From positions 496,001-560,000 of the forward strand of contig JAQOTA010000023.1 in the NCBI GenBank assembly GCA_029532415.1: a stretch of 64,000 nt of DNA, written 5' to 3'. The position numbers and the translations under genes are program-made. Origin of the DNA: Marasmius tenuissimus (taxonomy: Eukaryota > Basidiomycota > Agaricomycetes > Agaricales > Marasmiaceae). Below the pieces are notes generated by a model. The model was not told the origin of the DNA. It worked only from the letters and a program-made list of their open reading frames with translations, and did no database searches. Shown piece after piece: positions 50,044 through 60,455 of the stretch (positions are counted from its first letter, which is position 1; every line of letters begins with the position of its first letter).

Positions 50044-50836
50044 ATAGGGACGTTCCACATTCTGAAGAACCGCATGACTCTGACCAAGCTGCGGTGGGAA
50101 CTCGATGCATTAAGCGAAGGACAGATGGGTTTTGAGGTGTTGGAGAAGCTACCATATCTGGTGAGTCTTTTGTGTCGACGTGGTGTTTTTGCAATTCACC
50201 AACGGCTCCTACAGACCGCAGTGATCAAGGAGTCGCTTCGACTTTCTCACGGAGTAGCTTCCCCTCTACCGAGAGTCGTTGGTTCTTCTGGGTCCACCAT
50301 AGCTGGCGTGACCGTGCCTCCCAGGGTGAGTTGGTCTTTTGACCTCTTTAGTTCTCGTTTCAATGACGAATCAAACGATTAGGCTGTGGTCTCCTCTGCT
50401 GCATATATCGTTCACACGAATCCGAACATCTTCCCTGATCCACAAGAATTCGTGCCCGAACGCTGGCTAGACAACCGGGAACTAGACAAGTACTTGGTTG
50501 CCTTCTCGAAAGGACCAAGAATATGTCTGGGCATCAAGTACGAGGGCTCTTTCCTTCCCATTCCATCGCATTTGACGTGATCTTGGTTCTTTTAGCCTTG
50601 CTTGGGCGGAGTTATACTTGATATTCGCGAATATCTTCCGGAGACTAGAATTTGAATTGCACGATGCACCGTAAGCACCTCATTCCTCTTTGAAGTATCA
50701 ATGTCCTTCCATTCTGAATGTGCTGATTAGGGAAGAGGCTCCCGCGTGGGGTGACTATTTCTTGCCTTTATATACAGAGGAACATCTAAGGGCCCAAGTG
50801 AGGGAGAGGAAGGCGCTCGGAGTAGATCCAGAGTAA
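50044..50836 (+). pseudogene. Cytochrome P450, C-terminal half, 5' truncated by element 4
   Basis: Haem monooxygenase fragment. Exons 50044-50160, 50215-50325, 50383-50537, 50596-50670 and 50731-50836. All GT..AG, phases agree, and the frame is open to TAA. It starts within helix I (IGTFHILKN, just after the expected TT). The K-helix ESLR is in KESLRLS, PERW in FVPERWL, and the haem loop is [10 protein letters not shown] with the Cys ligand. It ends EERKALGVDP-like. Only about 40 percent of a normal P450 remains. The upstream half is not on the other side of element 4, so the gene cannot be restored by removing the element. It was probably a fungal secondary-metabolism P450. Confidence 0.88.
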
Positions 50837-50979
50837 TGCGAGTTCAGACGGATGAGAATTTGACACTGATTTTTCGACGTTCCTGATCGGACTGTCAGGA
50901 AGCTCAGCCCTACCATCCGGCGCCAACTAATGATTGTAACAATATTTTAATTTGAATACACCAAGCCCTGAAGCATTGC

Positions 50980-51186
50980 GAAGTACTGCCTTTTGCATAA
51001 TTCTTCAGAGGTCGAGCTTCCGAAACTTTTGTTTGTTTGGCTTGGAATTCTATTGAAATTCTATTAGATGCTCCTGGCAACAATGGGCGCTCAGTGGTTC
51101 AATAGAGTCCCAATAGATTTCTGAGCCAAACAAACAAAGGTCTTCAGAGCGCGACCTCTGAAGAATTATGCAAAAGGCAGAACTTC
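50980..51186. mobile_element. Palindromic MITE-like element (207 bp)
   Basis: Nearly full-length inverted repeat. The outer arms carry CTGCCTTTTGCATAATTCTT on the left and its complement on the right, the match continuing to CAGAGGTCG. After a short gap the inner arms carry TTTGTTTGTTTGGCT and AGCCAAACAAACAAA. GAAGT/ACTTC extends the outer ends with one mismatch. The centre is about 40 bases. No flanking duplication is obvious. There is no coding capacity. It lies between the P450 remnant and the O-methyltransferase. Confidence 0.85.
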
Positions 51187-51800
51187 CGTGAAATAGGATA
51201 GAGACATCCCACGCCATAATTGCTACACCAGGGCGAAGGGCGACGATTCACGAATAGGAAAGTGAAGGACTCTAAAATACCTCGTCCGTTGTTATGACGC
51301 TCACAACCGGGAGAGGCATCTGTGGATCACCAACGGACAGACACCTCGCGTTTGGGATGCCATGTACGCGTTCGTCAAATTCGTGGTGTCTATTGTGATG
51401 TCTTTATATGTCATCCGAAACTAGCGGTCTTACTCACCTACTCGCCTATTCTCTATGTACGGAGGGGTGGGTACGAAAAGTAAAGAAGCGAGGGAGGCTG
51501 GGAAAGGATCCGAGGAAAGAACTTAGAATTGCGAGCGGTTCTTACGGTGAATTGGTGACGTCACGAGAGAAGAGAAAAACCAAAGCTGAGTCATCAACGC
51601 TTCAGCTCTCGGCGGAAACTCTAATGCCGGCATCTACACTTCAGTTTCATTGGTCAACGCGATTACCTTGAACTCTTTTTACCAATTTGCGTCTCCCCTT
51701 GACCCCGTGCACTCAGAATTATGCATGTTATTGTCCATCAGGAATACATAAAAAACATTGTTGAATCCAACTGGAACGCCGAAACGGCGACAAGAAAGTT
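51187..51800. other. Intergenic, no supported gene
   Basis: Convergent gap between the P450 remnant and the O-methyltransferase gene. Short frames only. Confidence 0.5.
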
Positions 51801-53803
51801 CTACATAGGTACGGCTTCCATGGACTGCATGTACGTACTGTCACCCGGCTGGCGGTTCACCACCTTCAGTTTCCATCCAGTACTGGCGAGGAGACGGTCG
51901 AAGTGACGGATCGTGCGCTCTTGAGAGTTGAAGAGAACGAACATCTAGAGAACAATCATGAGTCGCCACGAAAGTGACTGGAAGTAGCCCACGTACATCG
52001 ATGTCCGAAAGATAGCCTAATTCATTGGCGGCGCCATAATTGGCGATCAGAGGGGGAGGCGCCTCCTTCGGCACGGCACCGGGAATCGCTTTATCGTCTT
52101 CCGCAGATGGGTCATGGCAGGCGTAGGGCATGATACTCTCGAGGACGAGCAAAATCGTATCGGGCGTCGCCGAAGCGCGGAGTTGCTTCAAGATTTTGAC
52201 GCAGTACTCGTCGGACCAGTCGTGGAGGATCTGTTTGATCATGAACACGGTCGCATTCTTCTGCGGCTGAGGTGTAAAGAAGTCGTGGGCTACGAGAGGT
52301 GTGAGAACTCTGTGAGCGAGAGATCGAACACAGCAATACCTTGAAGCGTGATTTGCCCAGAAGAGACGGCCTCCGGCATGTTAGAAGACCACCACTAGCA
52401 ATGTGTGTATGTCAGTCGATGGACGGGGAGCTCCGAGCAGTACGACCGCTACCTTTTTACCGTCTTCAACTACTCCAGGAAGATCTTGGACAACAAACTT
52501 CAGGTCCGGGTTTGACTTGACTATATTGTGGGTGACACTGCCAATACCGCCTCCCACATCGACAACGAGCGATCCAGCGGGAAGTTTTTTCCAGTCGTAA
52601 GCTTTTGTATATGGAGCCTCAGACCTTGACGACAGAGAGGCGTGAGATGTGGTGTCGTACCTTTTAGAACCGCATCGGGCGGTTGAAGAGCATTGATACC
52701 TCGCATACCAATCCCGAAACGGGCTCGACGGAATGCTTCCGTGGGACGGTCGAGGTATTGCCACAGCGTCTCGCCCGGACAGACGGCCCTCGCGAAAGGT
52801 GAGGCGTTCGCCTCGCCCACAAGAGCGGTCTTGGGGTCGGAGCAGACCTCCCATGCGTACGCAGATCCTTTGAACGGTTCGTCGAGGCTGCGTAGCAGTG
52901 AGCACACTCTCACACACAGCCAAAGCGATATCCCAGAACTCACTGATGAGACATCAGGGCAGCCAGTCCCATAGTGTCCTCGTGCTTGTGTTCAGGACTG
53001 ACCCGTACTGTCAGCGACTTCTTGAAAGAGAACAGATGGATACGCACTCGGAGAGAACGACTTCACTGGGCTTGAGCGTGTCCATGAGACTGGAGATTCT
53101 GGTGTTGGTGAAAACGTCCGGCGTGATTTCCTTGTAGATGTGGTGCATTGCGAGGATGCGAAGGAACCGGCCTAGAGAAATCGGCCAAGTCAACAATCGA
53201 GGCTGTATAAACCGCACACTGGGACTCACTGAGCTTCTTCGGGTCCACACCGTTTTTCTTGGAGATGTCTTCGACATGCATTCCCTGCCCGCAGAAATTT
53301 GCACTCAGTCTTGAGGACCGACAAAGGCGAACAAAAGAACTTGCCTGGGGTCCAGCTTCGCGCAAAATCTCTGTGACGCTAGACTCGAGACAAACACGGA
53401 CGGCCGCCGACTTGAAATGCTGTAGCGGGCATCATCATCATCAGAACGACATTCTCTGACACCATGGACAGAGAAAGCATACCCCGCCAACGGCATGGTA
53501 CAACGCGATAGGTGGCGGCGTCAGAATCGCTGCGAGGTGGTGAGCAGCAGCGACGATAACGTTCGAAGCCTCGGCCGCATCAGGATGAGCACGAAAAGCT
53601 TCAGTTGAGGGATGGAACGGCGTCCCAAGATCTGGAACGGCCGTGCCGTTCGTCTTGCAAGAGTTCTCCAGGATCTCGACATTTTTGGTCAAGATATCGA
53701 GGAGAGTGCGAAGAGAGGAAGTGCTGGATGAAGACATGCTGGTGGATGGAGTTTCTGTGCGATCTTTGCGCGGTGAACCCTTGAAGACCTTGAAGAGACC
53801 CAT
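51801..53803 (-). CDS. SAM-dependent O-methyltransferase (COMT-like), spliced
   Basis: Minus strand, ATG 53803 (MGLFKVFKG), stop TAG 51801-51803, about nine exons. It transfers a methyl group from S-adenosylmethionine to a hydroxyl of a small molecule. The N-terminal part is helical (LRTLLDILTKNVEILENSC). A dimerisation/substrate part follows (GMHVEDISKKNGVDPKKLS, RFLRILAMHHIYKEI). The SAM motif VVDVGGGIGSVTHNI comes with the partner DLPGVVED. The catalytic His is in ILHDWSDE, followed by ESIMP. The tail MFVLFNSQERT..GWKL is reached by an intron that starts after LSDID. Introns are 45-60 bases with CTGAC/CTAAC-like branch sites. It appears intact. The neighbours suggest a secondary-metabolism role. 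Confidence 0.85.
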
Positions 53804-54956
53804 GGAGTCTTATAAAGGACAAGATGAGACAAATGAGATGGAATGATGCTGCACAATGAACTGGAACGCACTTCGGAGAGTACTTTTATGGAAGACAACG
53901 TTGAGATACGTTCAGCCTCATGGGAACATCGCTTGATCTCGCTACCGAATGAGATATGAGCATGGAACTTGCATGGATTGAAGCCGATGCTGATGCGTTG
54001 ATGTCTGAGCTCATAACGAACAGAGTTACAGCAGAAGAGGGTGTATAGGTGTGGGAATTTAGGAACCCGCAAGACAGGATGAACATCTGACCCTACCTGA
54101 TCCCCGTCACCAGCTTGAAACCTCTTGAAGCTTCTTTGGGATCTTTGTTCGGACCATATACCAATTAGGAATCATTGCTCTCCGTGGAGGGGAAAGCAGC
54201 GCCGCAAGAGGGCGGTGATGATGGTAAGTAGCCGCCACCGTTCTGACTGACAAAAATTGACTGGGTAGATCGTGTCTATTCTCCACATACACATACCGAC
54301 TTGTCGCCCAGAGTGGCCGCGTGGAGTACTAAGCTCACTAAAATAGAAGCAGCAGGACCTAAAGCCTCCTAGAGGCTGACAAGATAGCCTCGGCGGTGGT
54401 GGATAGAACCGAACGACGTCTCAGCGCTCAGCTACGGTCGCGCAAACGGCAATCAATCTCAGAAACTACTCCATGGCTTCGCGGGCTTGAGAGGCCACCA
54501 AGTATGCGCTATTAACGCAGTTGATGCGGCATCTCCGAATCCCAGAACTGGCTAGTATCAAGGACCAATCAACGATTCATGTGTTACACTCACCAATCAA
54601 GAAACACCTCCAACACTGTCCCACAGGGTCAACTTGGCGCCACGCAGGATACGTGCATAATGCGGAAATTCCAGGACCCAGATAGCATGTGCCTCATATC
54701 ATTGCAATGTAACAGCGAGTGCCACATACTACTTCATCTTTAGGCTCGAAAGCTACCTAGAAGGAGATTGATTCATCATCAAAGAAGTGTCAAAATGGAC
54801 TACCACAGATGGTCGGCAGCGGTGGTGCTGGGCAGTGGTTGGGAAATTTCCGATCTAGGCCAATAATTAGATTGACGCTGCCCGGGGTGGGCTTAGGCTC
54901 TCGTCATCTATAAAGGTCGCGACAGGGCTTGGAAATGCCAGGGAGTGCGACATATC
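53804..54956. other. Divergent intergenic region between the O-methyltransferase and DUF6533 genes
   Basis: It holds the upstream regions of both genes. TATAAAGG at about 54908-54915 is 42 bases before the DUF6533 ATG. No other gene seen. Confidence 0.5.
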
Positions 54957-56741
54957 ATGGAATCGTCTCTCGCGCATGCGATCGATGTACTGGGGCAAGA
55001 CTTGTATGTGGTCAACTCCTGGAAAATGGTCGAACTCACAAACCTCTGCTATAGATTCTCAATGAAGGTAAGTAATGGTCTTTAGAACTCCCCCGCCTCC
55101 TTCAGCCTTACATGGTCAATGATAGCTTTATTGGGTTGCGCTATCAGCTCTATGTCTCTACGAATATTTCCTCACTCTCGATAGAGAGGTAAGATGAATT
55201 CAGTTACAGTCTTGAAATATCGTTGATCTGATCTGGCATGCCACGCTTAGGTCAAATACGCCTGGAATGGTCCGAAAAACTATGGTATTTCATTCCCCTA
55301 CCCACTGAAGATGTTCGACCTTCTCACGACGGTTTTGTTCCGGCGCTGTTCCAAAGTCTTCTATTTATATTTAATGGTATGATCGTCTCATGATTTGGGC
55401 CCGTAAATTGCGTTGAATCGTTTCTTCAGAACCGTTATTTGCCTCTGATATTTGTCGTCATTACGCTGATTGGTGCGTACAAATGTCATTGCCCAAGACC
55501 CTGCGTCCAGATGACGATTCGCATAGGCTATTTCTTGGATGAGTTTGATCACGGCGTACGTTGATTCGGGCTTTATCGTCCTACCTCGCTGACTTACCGA
55601 ACCTCGTTCTCAGGTGTCTGTAGTTTGGCTTCACGTATGTCGGTACACTATTCTGACTACGTTGCCAGGTGTTCGCGATACGGATTCATGGAAACCTTGG
55701 AAACAATGCTCTTGACCTTCACTGCTGAAGTTTTTGTGGGACTGCGGTGAGCTGGCTCCTACGTGAATCTCTTTCGGCCTAATGATCAAAAACAGCGTAT
55801 ATGCACTGTCAAAGCGTCGGAAAGTGGTCCTTTACACTACGGCCTTTGTATTGGCGTGGCAATGGGGTATAGCCATATACGCCATGTCGCAGTCTTCTCT
55901 GGGAACAGACCAAGTTCAGCTACTTTTACCGATGGACGGGCCTCCTCCTCCTGTGCTTCCGGAGCTGCCCAAGACAGATCCCTATCACAGTAAGTTCCGG
56001 TCGCTTCTTTCATAGTACTTATCAATTTTGAGCTGGCAATAGTTTGCATCTTCATCTCAGTGATCACGGTGTACGTCGGCTTCCTCAGAGTACTTTGATT
56101 GAGGCTCATCTAATTACACAGCGCTCCATGGGTGGAGGCATTTTTGTGCATCAGCCTCGCTTTTGACGGGATCGCATTTCTTGCTATCGCATATTACAGC
56201 TTCAAAATAGCTCGGGAGCAAGGCCATCAAGTAACTGATCTCCTTCGCATCATTCTACGAGACGGAGTCGTGTACTTCTTTGTCCTGTTTTCGTCGAATC
56301 TGGTATGGTTGCTCATCCTTCTTTACGCGAGAGTGAGTCTATACCCTACCATCGGCAAATAGGTATGCTCAAACCTTACGATTGATACAGTCTTCCCTCA
56401 AGTTCATTCACGCCCAGTCTGTCATTTCATCCCGTTTCCATTTTTTGTTGCACTCATCTCTTTGTCAACTGACTATCTCAGACCAGCGATGATGTAAGTA
56501 GTCACTTATCTCTGGGAACTCCGCGCTAATTCGTAGCCTTTGGACCAGTGTGTCCGCTATCATGATCAACAGAATCACCCTCAATCTGAAGGAAGCAGCC
56601 TCTGATGATAATGACCATGTTGAGGGCTGGAGCGTCAGGACCTTTGAACAAGCGGCGGCGTACAAAAAGTATGGGGACCGGATGGGGACAGACATTAGTC
56701 AGCAGAGTGCGACTTTGACCGGGGACATCGAGATGATTTAA
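54957..56741 (+). CDS. DUF6533-type seven-helix membrane protein, spliced
   Basis: Plus strand. ATG 54957 (MESSLAHAIDVLG), stop TAA at 56739-56741. Exon 1 (54957-55067) joins in phase to LYWVALSALCLYEYFLTLDRE and then to VKYAWNGPKNY, the DUF6533 signature, followed by FYLYLMNRYLPLIFVVITLI. Later exons carry further membrane helices: KVVLYTTAFVLAWQWGIAIYAM, PWVEAFLCISLAFDGIAFLAIAYY and GVVYFFVLFSSNLVWLLILLY. The C-terminal tail is hydrophilic. These proteins are abundant in basidiomycetes and their role is not known. Exon limits in the middle (55440-56000) are approximate. A TATAAA box precedes the start. Confidence 0.8.
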
Positions 56742-57700
56742 AGATGTCACTGCCAGGAAGTAGCGTACGCCTCGATCATCGCAATTGCGATGACAGCATC
56801 AATCCATCCCGCGCTAAGCAATACAAGGCTCGGACATTACTCGGACATATGGGACCTAATATGAGAGCAGCTTCCTCGATCAGACGCCGAAACACGTCTT
56901 GTCCAACTGCATCGTGCAAGTGTGAGTGTCGTCACGACGGGACGTGGTTATACGAGGTTGACAGACTGGCTATGCCCAATCTCGTTATAGAATGTGGATC
57001 CAAGCAGAGATCTACACCAAGTATCAACGATCTCTGGCAAACTTCAAGCTCCAATTGGTCAATTCTCACAATCGGAGGTGTACTGTATCATCATTTTCAT
57101 CTTTTCCTGTGCGTAATGGTGTCCACACCCGGCTTTGGGGGCTTTAATGTATCACTGGAGGCATCATATTGTCAAATGGAAGATGTCGTACGTGTGCTGA
57201 ACAGCCCGTTGTCCGAAAAGCTACGTAAAGTCCGAGTATAGTTCTTACAATCGGTGGGCTTGGAACAATTTCTGTTCGAAGGCAATCTTTCCCAGGTTTT
57301 AACGTTTCACGCGCATGAAAGATGTTCCACTCAACTGTCTTGACATTAAGATGCTTCCTGAAGGCCTGATGCCCCCAGTTTATCAATACACTGCGTACTA
57401 AATGAAGCGAGTACGCATCGACATCTCCCACCGGCTCTCCGCGATGATGACCGTTGCATCAGCTTCTTGAACAGTGATGAGGGGGCGTCACCCAAGGTAA
57501 TTCCCAGCCTGATACCCTACATGAGCTGCACCAGCTTGCGAACCGGCAAGAGGATGTAGCAGAACCCAGCGCTCAGTACTGATCATGGTCGCAAGGCCAA
57601 CATACCGGCTACCGACCTACCGAGTGGTTATAGAGCGGCACTTGTCTGAGAGCCCATCAGCAACTCCCACAGCGGGCTTCTGCTCCCGACTCCTGTATTT
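56742..57700. other. Intergenic or decayed sequence
   Basis: No supported gene. A minus-strand stretch near 57250-57420 (SLHLVRSVLINWGHQAFRKH and what follows) vaguely resembles the C-terminal part of PLP-dependent aromatic aminotransferases but has no catalytic motif, so I make no call. Confidence 0.4.
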
Positions 57701-58569
57701 CGGAGGTTACTGTAAGTATTTGTATCTCAAAATGGAGAGTCAGGGACCGGCACGCTCGTGTGGCCCTAAGGATCACCGCTGCCAGTGCGTATTGCTTGAG
57801 AGGGCGAGTCATCACGTGATCGTGCTCGAACCCTGTAATGAAAAATATCTCGGAAATCGGTGGAGGATTTAGAATAGGCCCTGGCACGTCTGTAACCAGT
57901 GACTCGCATCGTCTGGGTACAATTTGACAATCATACAGACACGTCTCGCCTCTTGATTCGCAGGGGACTCGGACAAAGGCTCTCGCACCTCGCGGTCAAG
58001 CCCGAGTTCAATTCTAACATTCCATCGTTGTAAGTGAATGAACCTTCTCGGTTACCGTGGATCAGACTCTCAAACACACCGGATGAGAATGGTGAGCAAC
58101 TGGGGCTCTCTCGGTTCGGAGATGACATTCCAGCAGACCAGAGGGCGCCCTATTACCACGTTCATGTATGTGTTGCCCGATCAAACAGCGTACGGATTTA
58201 TGCATCATTAACGATCTCGCGCTGCCTGCAATGGTGTCGAGACTCGGATGGCGTGCCGTCTCTGTGAACGCCTCACAGGCATCTGTCCAATTTGAGAACG
58301 GCAGCAGATTTGATGGAGATTTGATTATCGGGGCCAATGGATTTCGCAGTGTAACTCGGGAAACCATCGTGCCTGGATATTTTCACTTGAAGACCGTCGG
58401 AGATGTGGCATATCGAGTGATACTACTAATAGAATCACTTCTTCAGGGTGCGGCGCTGTGTGAACTGGCTCAAGTTCCTCGCATTCGTTTTTGGATGGGA
58501 CCTGAGCACCATGTTGTCGTTCATTTGGTATCAGTTGCCTGGTTTTCGAGGAAGATCATTGTCAACTAG
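57701..58569 (+). pseudogene. FAD-dependent monooxygenase (salicylate hydroxylase-like), decayed
   Basis: Plus strand. Pieces in several frames: an N-terminal LLERASHHVIVLEPC (the strand after the FAD Rossmann loop), then GGGFRIGPGT-like sequence, LGQRLSHLAVKPEF and WIRLSN. A longer open part, 58168-58569, has INDLALPAMVSRLGW and FENGSRFDGDLIIGANGFRSVTRETIVPG, the second FAD motif. The motif usually reads GADG; here it is GANG. The N-terminal GxGxxG is not intact. Too broken to be functional. Its presence beside P450 and O-methyltransferase genes fits a lost metabolite cluster. Confidence 0.65.
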
Positions 58570-59843
58570 CCCAACTTCGGAGAGGTGACCAATACTATAA
58601 CATCGTTCTGGTCGCCTCAGATGTGGATCATACCCATGCCAATTCCTCAGGGTCTTGAGTCACTGACGGCAGCTCAAGTGAGCTGAGGACGCTCTATACT
58701 GGACGGGATCAGTGGCAGTGAATCCGTCAAGTTATTGGTGCAAAGTCGATTGGATAATACAAATCGACTGGGTACCGAAAGTCGATGCCTAGAGAGTTGT
58801 CAGCGTACAAAAACTTCTTGGATCGGCAACGTCATGCCTCAAGACAAATTGCCTGCATGGAGCCCCTTCGCAACTGGATCAATCCTTCGATAAAAGTCGT
58901 CTTCGTCAGTGATGCTTGCCGCCCCACTTGGTGAGAACTTGGTTGTTGCCGCCATAGTCTATGGACAACAGATAACACGATGAATAGCCATATCGTACGC
59001 AAATGACAGCGATGGTGGTAAGTAGATGTGATCTCGGACCTGAACGAGCTGAAAATGGGCAGTAGGTTGAGAACTGTGCTTTTGTCGGAGTACTGTTCTC
59101 GAAGATCACGTACATTGCTGTGATTGAGTTTCTGCGTGCTTATCAAGTACTCCAAGCTCCTAGAACGGCTTCAACCCTCCAAACAGTGTGCTCCTTCTGC
59201 ATGACGGAAAAGGCCAAGAGAGTTGAGACAGATTGATTACAAAACCCGATCCTCCGTGCACGCTGGGAATGCAAAATTATGGGCATACAACTGCATACAA
59301 CCGCAATGATTATCATGCGAAGAGCGCGGCAGATGCCTGGAGTACTGTATGTGAGCTTAGACCGAAAGCCAAGTCGTAAGTGCACTACAATTTACTATTC
59401 AGTCCCAATCATGAGAATGCAAAAACTCACGGTAAATTTAATCATGTCAGATCTACAGACTTTGTCGGACCTTACGCGTGAACTTGAGCGAGAAAAATCA
59501 GAATAAGTAGTACCGGTTTTGGCACTTGCATCGGTCGTCCTCGACGCATACGGAGAGTCATCATGGAAGTAGAAAATTAACGGAAAATTAATATGGGCGT
59601 CGATGATCTTCGATCATGGTGCGTCACTGTGTGATGGTCGGTGATCTATCAGCGGACTTATGCCTGCTTACATTTCCTTATTTGAGCTATCACAGGTCAC
59701 GATGCGGCGTGTGAATATCTAGTAATCATTATCATCATTAGATTGACGCCGGACACCCTCTGCGACTTCAACATTCACTCTTCAACATTCAGCACGTTCA
59801 ACTTTGAACTCTACCTCAGTTGAATAGCATGATCAAACATACT
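58570..59843. other. Intergenic, no supported gene
   Basis: Short frames on both strands. A run of similar CAACATTCA words lies at 59768-59800. Confidence 0.45.
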
Positions 59844-59912
59844 TGACTATCTGGTAGTCGGCGGAGGAACCACGGGTCTGACTATTGCAGCTAAGCATGT
59901 TTCTAAGCAAGG
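59844..59912 (+). pseudogene. GMC oxidoreductase, first 23 residues only
   Basis: DYLVVGGGTTGLTIAAK is the N-terminal FAD-binding motif of glucose-methanol-choline oxidoreductases (aryl-alcohol oxidase, glucose oxidase and relatives). Upstream an ATG (59830) is one base out of frame. Downstream the homology ends abruptly at 59912, where an unrelated sequence begins. A fragment. Confidence 0.6.
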
Positions 59913-60155
59913 GGTGTCACCCGGGCATCTTGGTCATATGGGGTAGGGGGGGTCCCCGAGGCCTTAAGGTCAAAAAGTTACCCCCTCTTAAGTATGTTCT
60001 GGAAGGGTCTTGGGAGCACTTTTAAGATTTTTAAACCCTCATTTGGGATGTTGGGAAGCTGTGGAATGAAGCAATCAACAAAAACTACCTATACTTGCAT
60101 GTTTTGCCCCAAAACCTGGCGTTGATTGTACAGGTTGCTGAATTTGGAAGGTATG
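59913..60155. other. Unidentified insert fragment between the GMC remnant and element 3
   Basis: Starts GGGGTGTCACCCGGGCATC and holds G-rich and C-rich stretches (GGGTAGGGGGGGTCCCC, TTACCCCCTC). It has the look of the end of a DNA transposon or another LTR element, cut by element 3. No coding sequence. Confidence 0.4.
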
Positions 60156-60413
60156 TGTTGAGGCAGAGGTCCTGTCCACACAGTGGCAGCATGGGACAGA
60201 CTAGCTCACCTGGAGATAGGCTTAGAGGCAGCAATGAGAGTAGTAAAAGTACTGGTATTGCATGTAGATACAGAGCTACTTATATACTATACAGAGGTGG
60301 CTGTAGCTACTATAACAGGAGTGACTAGGAATAGCATAGATCATAGTAAAACAATTGAAGCATAGATGCGGCCCAATACAACGGTCCATATATCTGGTGA
60401 TCCGGATTCAACA
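60156..60413 (-). repeat. 3' LTR of element 3
   Basis: 258 bp, in reverse orientation, close to the LTRs of elements 1 and 2. The polypurine tract is at 60414-60422 (CTCCCCCTC on the plus strand). Confidence 0.95.
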
Positions 60414-60455
60414 CTCCCCCTCGCTAAGTGCGGCACAAGTAGAGCACAAAGTGTC

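Noticed and set aside
41191..50048. 5-bp target duplication around element 4
   Set aside because: Flanks read AGTAT and ATAGG. Shifting the LTR ends by up to three bases gave no match.
57144..57431. Possible minus-strand aminotransferase fragment
   Set aside because: Only a weak pattern similarity over about 45 residues, no PLP-lysine motif, and the rest of the frame does not fit.
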